Below are positions 55,201 through 64,000 of a stretch of DNA of 64,000 nucleotides, piece after piece. A program made the translations under genes and the position numbers. Source of the DNA: Anomaloglossus baeobatrachus (taxonomy: Eukaryota; Chordata; Amphibia; Anura; Aromobatidae); NCBI RefSeq assembly GCF_048569485.1, contig NC_134364.1, positions 125,128,882 to 125,192,881 of the forward strand. Direction: 5' to 3'. The first letter of the stretch is position 1. Each line of letters begins with the position of its first letter. The notes beneath the pieces are model-generated. The model saw only the letters and a program-made list of their open reading frames with translations. It was not told the DNA's origin and ran no database searches.

Positions 55201-57800
55201 CTTGTAGAGGTGCTGCTCTCCTGATTTAGTGTCCTTTTCGGCGCGCTGCGCTCATGGTTTGGCCTCTCCCTTGTGGGGGCACTGCGCTCGTTGTTTGGCC
55301 TCTCCCTTGTGGGGGTGCTGTGTTTGTCTTTTGGCCTCTTCCTTGTGAGAGCGCTGCGTTCGTGATTTGGTCTCCTTGTGGGGGACGCTGCGCTAGTGGT
55401 TTTGGTCTCTGCTTTGTGGGGGCGCTGCGCACGTGATTTAGTCTCCTTGTGGGGGCATTGTGCTTATAGTTAGGTCTCCTGTGGGGGCACTGTGCTCGTG
55501 ATTTAGTCTTCTTGTGGGGGCGCTGCGCTCGTTTTTTGGTCTTCTCCTTGTGGAGGCGCATGATTTTGTCTCCTTGTAGGGGCACTGTGTTCGTGGTTTA
55601 GCCTCTCTTTTGTGGGGGCGCTGTGCTCGTTCTTTGGTCTCTATGTTGGGGTGCTGCGCTCATAGTTTGGTCTGCTTGTGGGGGTACTATGCTCATGATT
55701 TGGTCTCCTAGTGGGGGGCGCTGCGCTTGTGATTCGGTCTCCTTCTGCAGGTGTAGTGCTCGTCATTTCATCTTCTTGTGGGACCGCTGCGCATGTCGGT
55801 TGGTCTCAGTCTTGTGGGGGCGCTGCGCACGTCGGTTGGTCTCAGTCTTGTGGGACCGCTGCGCACGTCGGTTGGTCTCAGTCTTGTGGGGGCGCTGCGC
55901 ACGTCGGTTGGTCTCAGTCTTGTGGGACCGCTGCGCACGTCGGTTGGTCTCAGTCTTGTGGGGGCGCTGTGCTCGTGATTTAGTCTTCTTGTGGGCGCTG
56001 CACTCATGGTTTGCTCTTCCTTGTGAGAGCGCTGCGCTCATAGTTTGGTCTCCTTGTGGGGGCACTGTGCTCGTGGTTTGCTCTTCCTTGTGGGGGCGCT
56101 GCACTTGTGATTTAGTCTCCTTGTTGGGGCACTGTGCTCGTGGTATGGTCTTTTCTTTATGGTGGCGCTGCACTCGTGGTTTGGTCCCCTCCTTGTGGGG
56201 GCACTGTTCTCGTGGTTCGGTCTCCTTGTGGAGGCGCTGCGCTCCTGATTTGGCCTCCTTGCGCGGGCACTATGCTCAAGGTTTTTTCACCCTTGTGGGG
56301 GCACTGCGCTCGTGGCTTGGTCTCCTTGTGGGGGCACTGCGCTTGTGATTTGGTCTTTTTGCGGGGGCACTGCGCTTGTGGTTTGTTCTTGTGGGGGCGC
56401 TGTGCTCGTGGTTTGGTCTTTTCTTTGTAGGGGCACTGCACTCGTGGTTTTGTCTCCTTGAGGGGACTGTGCACTCATGGTTTGGTCTTCTCCTTGTGGG
56501 GGAACTTGGCTCGTGATTTATTCTCCTTGTGGGGGCGCTGCGCTTGTGATTTGGTCTCTGTGGGGGCACAGTGCTCATGGCTTGGATTTGTGGAGGCGCT
56601 CGATGTTTTTTCTCCTTTTGGAGGCACTCTGCTTATGGTTTAATTTTCTCCTTGTGGGGGCGCTGTACTTGTGGTTTGTTCTCCTTTGGGGGCGCTGCAG
56701 TCGTGGTTTGTTCTCCTTGTAGGGGCGCTGTGCTCGTGGTTTGGTGTTCTTGTGGGGGCATTGTGCTTGTGGTTTGGTGTTCTTGTGGGGGCATTGTGCT
56801 CGTGGTTTGGTGTCCTGGTGGGGGACTACAATCGTGGTTTCTTCTCATTGTGGGGGCACTGCACTCATGGTTTGGCCTTATTGTGCGGGCACTGCACTCA
56901 TGGTTTGGCCTCCTTGTGGGGGCGCTGTGCTCGTGGTTTGGTCTTCTTGTGGGGGCACTGAGCTCATGGTTTGGTCTCCTTGTGGGGACGCTGTGCGCGT
57001 AGTTTAGTCTTTTTGTGGGGACGCTGCACTCGTGGTTTGTTCTCCTTGTGGAGGCACTGAGCTCATGGTTTGGTCTCCCTGTGGGGATGCTGCACTCGTG
57101 GTTTGTTCTCCTTGTGGGGGCACTGAGCTCATGGTTTGGTCTCCTTGTGGGGGCGCTGTGCTCGTAGTTTAGTCTTTTTGTGGGGGCACTGCACTCATGG
57201 TTTGGCCTCCTTGTGGGGGCACTGAGCTCATGGTTTGGTCTCCTTGTGGGGACGCTGTGCGCGTAGTTTAGTCTTTTTGTGGGGGCACTGCACTCATGGT
57301 TTGGCCTCCTTGTGGGGGCACTGCACTCATGGTTTGGCCTCCTTGTGGGGGCACTGAGCTCATGGTTTGGTCTCCTTGTGGGGACGCTGTGCGCGTAGTT
57401 TAGTCTTTTTGTGGGGACGCTGCACTCGTGGTTTGGTCTCCTTGTGGGGGCACTGAGCTCGTGGTTTGGTCTTCTTGTGGGGACGCTGCACTCGTGGTTT
57501 GGTCTCCTTGTGGGGGCACTGAGCTCGTGGTTTGTTCTCCTTGTGGGGGCACTGAGCTCATGGTTTGGTCTCCTTGTGGGGGCGCTGTGCTCGTAGTTTA
57601 GTCTTTTTGTGGGGGCACTGCACTCATGGTTTGGCCTCCTTGTGGGGGCACTGAGCTCATGGTTTGGTCTCCTTGTGGGGACGCTGTGCGCGTAGTTTAG
57701 TCTTTGTGGGGACGCTGCACTTGTGGTTTGGTCTCCTTGTGGGGGCACTGAGCTCGTGGTTTGGTCTCCTTGTGGGGACGCTGTGCTCGTGGTTGTGTGT
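52290..57800 (+). repeat. ~5.5-kb minisatellite of 33-bp units
   Basis: About 160 copies of a unit like GGTTTGGTCTCCTTGTGGGG plus GCGCTGCGCTCGT occur, with 30-36-bp variants (TCTGCCTTG, TCTCCCTTG). Local higher-order blocks are visible: a ~220-bp block near 54600-54830 recurs at 54895-55120, a 66-bp GGACCGCTGCGCACGTCGGT block repeats at 55790-55960, and a repeating set lies at 57000-57780. It ends abruptly at unique sequence near 57800. Confidence 0.95.
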
Positions 57801-58589
57801 TTTCCCATATACTACGATCGGAGTTTTGCGGGTTTCTGAGTCGTGGCTTAAGTCTGCAGACACAGAAGAAGTGGAGGGTGATATTATAGAAGACCCAGCG
57901 TGGCCCCCTAGAGGCCACAACAGCATGAACACTGGCCGGACACTTCACTCAGGGAGAAGCTTTGTGCGCAGGTTTCCGAGTCTCAGCTGTTGTCTCAGGA
58001 GGAAACCTGTGCTGAGAAAGGCATCCTTCTCCCTGAGGACAGTGCTGCGGCCGATCCTCCCCGCTGATCTGGTGGATCATTTACAGGAGCGCAGGCCGTA
58101 CACAGCAGCTAGGGTCTTCCTGGGCTGTGTACACCGCAGCACACTCCACCTGCACACGGCGCTGCTCTCGCTCAGTGACTCGGGAGGGACACACCTGTGT
58201 AATCTCGGTCACCATCACCAGCCTGTGCGACAGGTGCAAGAGGCCCACACCCAGGAAACCTGCCAAACCACAGCTCCCGTCCCCTTTAAGGAGGAGGGTG
58301 GTACCTGGCCGCCCCATCCAGGATGTGCAGATCCTGGAAGTCTGCAGTCTGACCAGCAGCAAGCTCGGGGTAAGCAGGCGACCCCTGTCCTCGGGAAGGA
58401 GTAGTGGGCTGCAAGTGACTGGGGGACTCACACTGCGACATCCAGTCCTATAGGGTCTGCAGACAAGTACCCCAAAATCTCCTGCCAGACAGCGGGGGGC
58501 AGCAGTGGTGGCTGATGGAGGATGTGCCCCTATAGGTGCAGATATTGGGGGGTAGGATACCTGACGTCCTATTGACCGTGTCTCCGTAG
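57801..58589 (+). other. Unique sequence upstream of CREB3L4 exon 1 with unexplained protein-like frames
   Basis: This segment is not repetitive. Two stretches read like protein: around 57960-58065 one frame gives CAQVSESQLLSQEETCAEKG then ILLPEDSAAADPPR and a stop, and another frame is open through 58404. A possible donor (CTCGG|GTAAGC) is at 58368. It could be a noncoding or alternative 5' exon of CREB3L4, or the remnant of another gene. I recognise no family. Confidence 0.35.
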
Positions 58590-58616
58590 GAAACATATAG
58601 CCCCCTGCCCGGCACG
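58590..58616 (+). other. CREB3L4: CREB3L4 5' UTR part of the first coding exon
   Basis: The acceptor CCGTGTCTCCGTAG ends at 58589 and 27 bases precede the ATG. At least one noncoding exon must therefore lie upstream, as in mammalian CREB3L4. Confidence 0.55.
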
Positions 58617-58787
58617 ATGGACTCCTCCAGACCAGACCTCTTACTTGGCTGCATATTTGAGCCACAGGACAATCTGTTCCATTCGGAGGGGTTCCCAGCG
58701 ACGGACGCAGTCACTTTCCCGCTACCCGAACCCCACGGATTTCCAGCCGATAAGCTGTATGAAGAATGGCCGGTCAGCGGACGGGGG
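58617..58787 (+). CDS. CREB3L4: CREB3L4 coding exon 1 (residues 1-57)
   Basis: It starts [19 protein letters not shown], comparable with human MDLGIPDLLDAWLEPPEDI. It ends in phase 0 at the donor GGG|GTAAGT. Confidence 0.92.
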
Positions 58788-61700
58788 GTAAGTTGTTTTT
58801 GCTGGTTTTGTGTCCACTAGGTGGCGCCGTGATTACCTGGTGTATACAGAGGTCGGGGTGTCCACGCTTCGTTGCAGTCCCTCACCGTGTGCATGGATCG
58901 TCGCAGCCAAGTATATGGTCAGGTTGGATCGTCGCTGACCACATACTTGGCTGCTGATATTTGTAGTTCCCAGACACACGCATCCTGTTGGCATTTGGGA
59001 TTACGGCCTCCCAATCAGACGTGATTATGCGTTTACTCTTTAATGCCCTCGATCCATGGGCAAATATTTGCTTTGGACTAGGATGGTGAAGCGCAGGATT
59101 GGGCGGATCAGACGGATGCCGCAGGGCCGCTGTCTAGGGGTTTTACCTCTGATGTTTTTTAGGGTCTCAGCGACAGAGAAGATCCCGAGGAATTTCTGCA
59201 GATGATGATCAATCCCAATGATGTTTACAGCACGGAGGCAGCCGCCAGCGAGTCCCCCGAGAGTGACAGCGGCTTCTCTGATGACCCCCGCCCCGACACC
59301 CCCTCCACATGTGAAGGGAGCACCACACTGCCCCAGCCCACCCCTGTCTATGAGCTGGTGTACAACATCGGGGCCACGGAGGAGCAGAAGGCGGCCGGAG
59401 ACCTGAGCAGCGTCATATCTATACAGCTGGGTACGTCCATAGGGGTCGCAGCCCCCCGAAATAACCTGCACCCCATAACACTGCTCCCCACGCAATGCAC
59501 TCTACTGATAACTGTTATCAGCCCTCGTGGGATGAGTGAACGTGGCATCTAATGGCTCAGAGATGGTAGTTATCTAGGGAGGGTACTTCTAGATTATAAT
59601 GTGCATGTCATAAAAGGGTTAATGAATCCCATAATCCAGCGGATCCAGATAATGCCAGGCAGTGGGAACGGTCTTCTGCCTTTGGATGCAGCAGATACCA
59701 GCTCTGCCCTGTGCGGAGGAGGCTGGGACCTGTGGTGCGCGGTTCTTATGGCCCTTTGTGTCTCCCAGCAGAGGACTGGCACACGCCTGTGCTCATCCCT
59801 GACAGCTGTATAGTCAGCGAGCTGCCCGGCCTCCGGAGGCCAGTGACGTTACCCGGCCGGGGGCTGGCTCCAGACCTGCTCTCTGTGGAGTCTCTGGTAA
59901 GGGATCTCTGTATTGTGCCCAGTCCTCTGTGATTACGCCCTGTACCCGCTGATATGTCTTGTGTCGCCAGTATCCGGAGCTTCAGCTGACCGATGAGGAG
60001 AAAAGGCTGCTGTCACAGGAGGGCATCGCGCTGCCAAACAACCTGCCACTCACTAAGGTACGGAGCACAGCAGTGCCATGTATAGACTGCAGTACCAAGG
60101 ATGTCCACTGGGTGGTATGCTGTCCTTACATGTAACGAATACATTCCGCCTATCAGGACTGCAGTACCACTGATGACCACCAGATGGTGCGCTGTCTCTA
60201 CATGTAACTAGTACATTACCTCTATCAGGACTGCAGTACTACTGATGACCACCAGATGGTGCGCTGTCCTTACATGTAACTAGTACATTACCCCTATCAG
60301 GACTACAGTACCACTGATGACCACCAGATGGTGCGCTGTCCCTACATGTAACTAGTACATTACCCCTATCATGACTGCAGTACTACTGATGACCACCAGA
60401 TGGTGCGCTGTCCTTACATGTAACTAGTACATTACCCCTATCAGGACTGCAGTACCACTGATGACCACCAGATGGTGCGCTGTCCCTACATGTAACTAGT
60501 ACATTACCCCTATCAGGACTGCAGTATCACTGATGACCACCAGATGGTGCGCTGTCCTTACATGTAACTAGTACATTACCCCTATCATGACTGCAGTACC
60601 ACTGATTACCACCAGATGGTGTGCTGTCCTTACATGTAACTAGTACATTACCCCTATCATGACTGCAGTACCACTGATGACCACCAGATGGTGCTCTGTC
60701 CTTACATGTAACTAGTACATTACCCCTATCAGGACTGCAGTACCACTGATGACCACCAGATGGTGCGCTGTCCCTACATGTAACTAGTACATTACCCCTA
60801 TCAGGACTGCAGTATCACTGATGACCACCAGATGGTGCGCTGTCCTTACATGTAACTAGTACATTACCCCTATCATGACTGCAGTACCACTGATTACCAC
60901 CAGATGGTGTGCTGTCCTTACATGTAACTAGTACATTACCCCTATCATGACTGCAGTACCACTGATTACCACCAGATGGTGTGCTGTCCTTACATGTAAC
61001 TAGTACATTACCCCTATCATGACTGCAGTACCACTGATGACCACCAGATGGTGCTCTGTCCTTACATGTAACTAGTACATTACCCCTATCAGGACTGCAG
61101 TACCACTGATGACCACCAGATGGTGTGCTGTCCCTACATGTAACTAGTACATTACCTCTATCAGGACTGCAGTACCACTGATGACCACCAGATGGTGCGC
61201 TGTCCTTACATGTAACTAGTACATTACCTCTATCAGGACTGCAGTACCACTGATGACCACCAGATGGTGCGCTGTCCTTACATGTAACTAGTACATTACC
61301 CCTATCAGGACTGCAGTACCACTGATGACCACCAGATGGTGCGCTGTCCCTACATGTAACTAGTACATTACCCCTATCATGACTGCAGTACCACTGATGA
61401 CCACCAGATGGTGTGCTGTCCCTACATGAAACTAGTACATTACCCCTATCAGGACTGCAGTACCACTGATGACCACCAGATGGTGCGCTGTCCCTACATG
61501 TAAGTAGTACATTCCCCTGCTCCCTGTATCAGAACTCCAGCAGATTTTGGTGCATGTGCACTGGAATTTAGTGCAACATTTACCTCCTTCGTCTCATCTT
61601 CACAGGCTGAGGAACGGATTCTTAAGAAAGTGCGGAGGAAAATCAGGAATAAGCAGTCGGCCCAGGACAGCAGAAGGCGAAAAAAGGAATATATAGATGG

Positions 61701-63221
61701 GCTGGAGAGCAGGTGGGAGATGAGTCCTGTAAGCTCACAGCGCCCCCTGCTGTGTGTGATGTGCAGTAATATAAGTGCTGTATCTTTAATCACAGAGTTG
61801 CTGCCTGCTCCGTCCAGAATCAGGAACTTCATAAGAAGGTTTTGGAGCTGGAGAAGCACAACATGTAAGTGTCGGGGGGTGGAGACAGTAAGACTGGTGT
61901 GGATGGGATGGTCAAGGGGATGGAGATGGTCAGGGGGGAGAGGTTAAGACAGCCAAGAGGTGGAGATGTCAGGGGTAGGGGTTAGGACAGCCAAGGGGTG
62001 GAGACGGTCGAGGGGGGGTAGGGGTTAGGACAGCCAAGGGGTGGAGACAGTCGAGGGGGGGTAGGGGTTAGGACAGTCAAGGGGTGGAGACGGTCAGGGG
62101 GGCAGGGGTTAGGACAGCCAAGGGGTGGAGACGGTCAAGGGGGGGGTAGGGGTTAGGACAGCCAAGGGGTGGAGACGGTCGAGGGGGGGGGTAGGGGTTA
62201 GGACAGCCAAGGGGCGGAGACGGTTGAGGGGGGGTAGGAGTTAGGACAGCCAAGGGGTGGAGACGGTCGAGGTGGGGGTAGGGGTTAGGACAGCCAAGGG
62301 GTGGAGACGGTCGAGGGGGAGGTTAGGACAGCCAAGGGGTGAAGACGGTCGAGGGGGGGGGGGGTTAGGGGTTAGGACAGCCAAGGGGTGGAGACGCTCG
62401 AGGGGGGGTTAGGGGTTAGGACAGCCAAGGGGTGGAGACGGTCGAGGGGGGGGTAGGGGTTAGGACAGCCAAGGGGTGGAGACGGTGGAGGGGGGCAGGG
62501 GTTAGGACAGCCAAGGGGAGGAGACGGTGGAGGGGGGCAGGGGTTAGGACAGCCGGAAATAACTGCCATTATTTTATTTCTCCCAGATCGCTGATCACGC
62601 AACTCCGCAAACTCCAGACGCTGATAAAGCAGACGGCAAACAAAGCGGCCCAGACGGGCACCTGCGTCCTGGTAAGTCCTGGCCGATCCGTGGTACCGTC
62701 CTTCAGCCGGCGGCCGCAGTCCTCACTGAGCTGACCCGACCCTCTCTTACAGATCCTCTTCTTCTCCCTGGGTTTACTGATCTACCCCAACTATCACCCG
62801 CTCCGCTCCGGAGACCCCCCGCAGGACGGGGCCGCTTATATGCCCACTGGAGGTAAGAGAGGCAAGTTGTGTCCATTCTCTGGGTGCACTTCCCATTTAA
62901 GACGCATTGGCGTGTGTGGGGTCCGCCTTCTACTGAGGTCAGGGGGTGACTATGTTCTCTGCTGCAGTGATATCAAGAAATATTCTGAATAAAGATGAAT
63001 TTGTGGAGAATATGGAGACCGCGCTACCAAACGCCTTGCCCCCCGAGCCACAGGACAAGAGGGCAGAGCCGGCGCTCAGGACTCTAGATCAGGAAGAGAC
63101 GAGGATGGAGGTCTCTGAGGACAGAGTCCCTCCGGTCAGCTCCAAAGAGACAGAGGCGCTGACCCAAGAGAGTGCTGCTCTGAGGGAAGGGTCGAAGACG
63201 GGGAGGATGGATGAGATGTGA
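58617..63221 (+). CDS. CREB3L4: CREB3L4: ER-anchored bZIP transcription factor, 9 coding exons, 421 aa
   Basis: Exons are 58617-58787, 59163-59430, 59772-59896, 59971-60057, 61606-61712, 61796-61864, 62587-62671, 62753-62852 and 62968-63221. All introns are GT-AG and the phases agree, giving 1266 nt. CREB3-family proteins sit in the ER membrane, are cut by Golgi site-1/site-2 proteases, and release a DNA-binding N-terminus. Seen here: an acidic activation region ([14 protein letters not shown] matches human EDFLKLFIDPNEVY), the family block near 190-217, a bZIP at about 225-290 with [20 protein letters not shown], a transmembrane segment near 300-318 and a lumenal tail ending DEM. Human CREB3L4 (395 aa) also ends DEM and shares SRNIL. 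That makes CREB3L4 more likely than CREB3L3, CREB3L1/2 or CREB3. Confidence 0.95.
58788..59162 (+). other. CREB3L4: CREB3L4 intron after coding exon 1, with a small hairpin
   Basis: CAGCCAAGTATATGGTCAG (58904-58922) pairs with CTGACCACATACTTGGCTG (58935-58953) at 18 of 19 positions around a 12-base loop. Nothing else is recognised. Confidence 0.6.
59163..59430 (+). CDS. CREB3L4: CREB3L4 coding exon 2 (residues 58-147)
   Basis: This is the acidic transactivation part: [20 protein letters not shown], then [12 protein letters not shown] and [12 protein letters not shown], ending SVISIQLG. Human has SPGSDSGISEDP-like text and LISIQL. The exon leaves one base of a split codon at the donor CTGG|GTACGT. 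Confidence 0.93.
59431..59771 (+). other. CREB3L4: CREB3L4 intron ending in a NAGNAG acceptor
   Basis: Apart from the tandem acceptor CCCAGCAG at its end, I see nothing in this 341-bp intron. Confidence 0.6.
59772..59896 (+). CDS. CREB3L4: CREB3L4 coding exon 3 (residues 147-188)
   Basis: It encodes [20 protein letters not shown] and [11 protein letters not shown]; human has VPDSCMVSELP. The chosen acceptor uses the second AG of CCCAGCAG. Using the first AG (exon from 59769) would add one alanine. The exon ends in phase 0 at CTG|GTAAGG. Confidence 0.92.
59971..60057 (+). CDS. CREB3L4: CREB3L4 coding exon 4 (residues 189-217)
   Basis: It encodes the conserved CREB3-family block [20 protein letters not shown] then PLTK; human has [20 protein letters not shown]. 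Both ends are phase 0. Confidence 0.95.
60086..61512 (+). repeat. CREB3L4: 72-bp minisatellite filling CREB3L4 intron 4
   Basis: About 20 copies of a 72-bp unit (GGACTGCAGTACCACTGATG, ACCACCAGATGGTGCGCTGT, CCTTACATGTAACTAGTACA, TTACCCCTATCA) occur. The first unit, starting 29 bp after the exon donor, is the most diverged, and homogeneity rises inside. Within it, larger blocks of several units recur (for example GATTACCACCAGATGGTGTG-type units). Confidence 0.97.
61606..61712 (+). CDS. CREB3L4: CREB3L4 coding exon 5, bZIP basic region (residues 218-253)
   Basis: It encodes [20 protein letters not shown] and [15 protein letters not shown]. This is nearly identical to human CREB3L4 and is the DNA-contacting region that recognises CRE/UPRE-type sites. 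It leaves two bases of a split arginine codon at AG|GTGGGA. Confidence 0.97.
61796..61864 (+). CDS. CREB3L4: CREB3L4 coding exon 6, first part of the leucine zipper (residues 253-276)
   Basis: It encodes [20 protein letters not shown] and HN; human has [22 protein letters not shown]. Heptad leucines are visible. A split isoleucine codon lies at AT|GTAAGT. Confidence 0.96.
61880..62565 (+). repeat. CREB3L4: ~43-bp G-rich minisatellite in CREB3L4 intron 6
   Basis: About 15 copies of a unit with GGACAGCCAAGGGGTGGAGA and CGGTCGAGGGGGGGTAGGGG occur. Many units have two or more G runs of at least four, so the + strand could form G-quadruplexes. It ends 20-30 bp before the exon 7 acceptor tract. 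Confidence 0.95.
62587..62671 (+). CDS. CREB3L4: CREB3L4 coding exon 7, end of the zipper (residues 276-304)
   Basis: It encodes [20 protein letters not shown] and AQTGTCVL; human has [23 protein letters not shown]. It ends in phase 0 at CTG|GTAAGT. Confidence 0.96.
62753..62852 (+). CDS. CREB3L4: CREB3L4 coding exon 8, transmembrane segment (residues 305-338)
   Basis: It encodes [20 protein letters not shown] and [13 protein letters not shown]. The hydrophobic [12 protein letters not shown] continues from TCVL of exon 7 to make the ER membrane anchor. An RxxL-type site-1-protease motif is not obvious in the lumenal segment just after it. Confidence 0.94.
62968..63221 (+). CDS. CREB3L4: CREB3L4 coding exon 9, lumenal tail (residues 338-421)
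   Basis: It begins with [20 protein letters not shown] (human VTSRNILTHKDVTENLETQV), runs through a charged low-complexity tail, and ends GRMDEM. Most of the extra length compared with human is in this exon. Confidence 0.93.
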
Positions 63222-63915
63222 GCGGCTCCGTGCTGCTCAACCGGATGCATGGACTGTGTATGGAGACGTTACATGTAGACTATGGGCGAGAGACAGAGGG
63301 GAGAGAGGAGTTGGCGTCTAATATCTGGGGGCTGCGTGTACCCCAAAACTGGATGTGGGCAGAACTTTATGCGAAGGTGTCTCTCTGCGCCAGTGATCGG
63401 GGTTTCGAAGGTAAAGTGTTCACACCAGTAATAATCACCCGGAACAGAACCTGAGACCTGATCATACGTGATGTCAACATGAGGAGACTGCGCTGACAAC
63501 CTCACACATAATGGTGGTGGGGTGTCAGGAGAAGAGAATGGTGTGGACAACCTCACACATGATGGTGGTGGGGTGGAACTGACATCCTCACACATGATGG
63601 TGGTGGTGGGATGTCAGGAGAAGGAAATGGTCTTACAACCTCACACATGATGGAGGGGGGGGGGGGTGGAACTGACAACCTCACACATGATGGTGATGGG
63701 GTGTCAGGAGAGAGGGGGGTAGAGCAGACAACTTCCCACAATGAAAGTCGGTTGTCAGCAGTAATGACTGCACCGTCGGGTTCCTTCATCTTCGCCTTCC
63801 CTCGCTCCCCGTCCTTCCGCTATGCAGAGACTTTGTATAATATTTATATGCAGATTATTCTATTACGGACGTTGATCTCTGGGACATTATAATAAAGTAA
63901 TATTTAGTTTGTACA
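63222..63915 (+). other. CREB3L4: CREB3L4 3' UTR with a short tandem repeat
   Basis: This is about 690 bp of noncoding sequence. At 63490-63720, four to five loose copies of GACAACCTCACACATGATGG with G-rich tails (GGTGGTGGGGTG) occur. The polyadenylation signal is at 63891. Confidence 0.7.
63891..63896 (+). promoter_or_regulatory. CREB3L4: CREB3L4 polyadenylation signal
   Basis: AATAAA is followed by a GT-rich stretch (TTTAGTTTGTACACTTATTT). It is the only canonical signal after the CREB3L4 stop in the window. Confidence 0.7.
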
Positions 63916-63916
63916 C

Positions 63917-64000
63917 TTATTTTCTGCGGACTGAGGACGTCTCCCGGTGCGGTGAGCTTTTGGTCATGTGATGCTTGTACGGCCGCCATTGGCAGGGAGT
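63917..64000. promoter_or_regulatory. Possible promoter of the next gene
   Basis: TCATGTGA (an E-box of MITF/TFE type), GCCGCCAT (YY1-like) and an inverted CCAAT box (ATTGG, 63988-63992) lie together in GC-rich sequence immediately after CREB3L4. The next gene is outside the window, so this is a guess from motif clustering. Confidence 0.25.

Noticed and set aside
56633-57808. 391-codon minus-strand frame (RRPNHECSAPT repeats) and similar frames across 52-57 kb
   Set aside because: They are translation of the 33-bp minisatellite in any phase. Many overlapping frames on both strands show the same effect.
58081-58665. 194-codon minus-strand frame opposite the CREB3L4 upstream region
   Set aside because: It crosses the CREB3L4 first coding exon in antisense. 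Its composition is cysteine/arginine-rich without domain resemblance.

Overview
The window looks like nuclear DNA of a frog (anuran amphibian) with a large, repeat-laden genome. Three host genes are recognisable, all on the + strand. They are the last two coding exons of RORC (RORgamma, 8395-10308), the single-exon LRR-Ig receptor LINGO4 (29396-31291), and a complete nine-exon CREB3L4 (coding 58617-63221, 421 residues). RORC followed by LINGO4 in tandem is, as I recall it, the order on human 1q21. CREB3L4 lies about 2 Mb away in human, so finding it next to LINGO4 here is a local difference. The repeats also point to an anuran: a TGTTATGATCTGG...TTCACAACA LTR, the TTAA mini-elements, L2 tails ending in (ATT)n, and Tc1 and Ngaro elements.

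Region by region. 1-5090: 3' part of an Ngaro-type tyrosine-recombinase retroelement (RT, RNase H, recombinase, SGNH hydrolase), interrupted by a full-length Tc1 element with an open transposase. 5370-8203: mini-elements and an LTR-like repeat. 8395-10413: RORC 3' end, its last intron filled by a 39/42-bp minisatellite. 10916-12105: L2 tail with an expanded minisatellite. 12106-17911: mostly unassigned, with two CpG-rich mini-elements. 17914-25111: an old Tc1-family element holding a hAT element (itself full of minisatellites), a solo LTR, a retroposon and another LTR that carries a foldback insertion. 26627-29095: two mini-elements. 29396-31617: LINGO4. 31705-32625: L2 tail. 34034-45421: an 11.4-kb nest that reads as one hAT element containing a mariner, a very young gag-protease-only Gypsy-type element, a Tc1 fragment, a solo LTR and mini-elements. 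46200-48960: 30-bp minisatellite with a 95-bp higher-order period, split by a CR1-like LINE that itself holds a mini-element. 48960-49342: candidate CREB3L4 promoter and first exon. 49470-57800: three successive tandem arrays (36 bp, polypyrimidine, 33 bp). 58590-63896: CREB3L4, with further minisatellites in introns 4 and 6 and in the 3' UTR.

Tandem arrays occupy very roughly a quarter to a third of the window. Several have periods divisible by three, which creates long open frames that are not genes. The genes do not form an operon or pathway. They share only position: a Th17-type nuclear receptor, a neuronal LRR-Ig receptor and an ER-anchored bZIP factor. All identifications come from reading the sequence and from remembered family sequences; no database search was possible.
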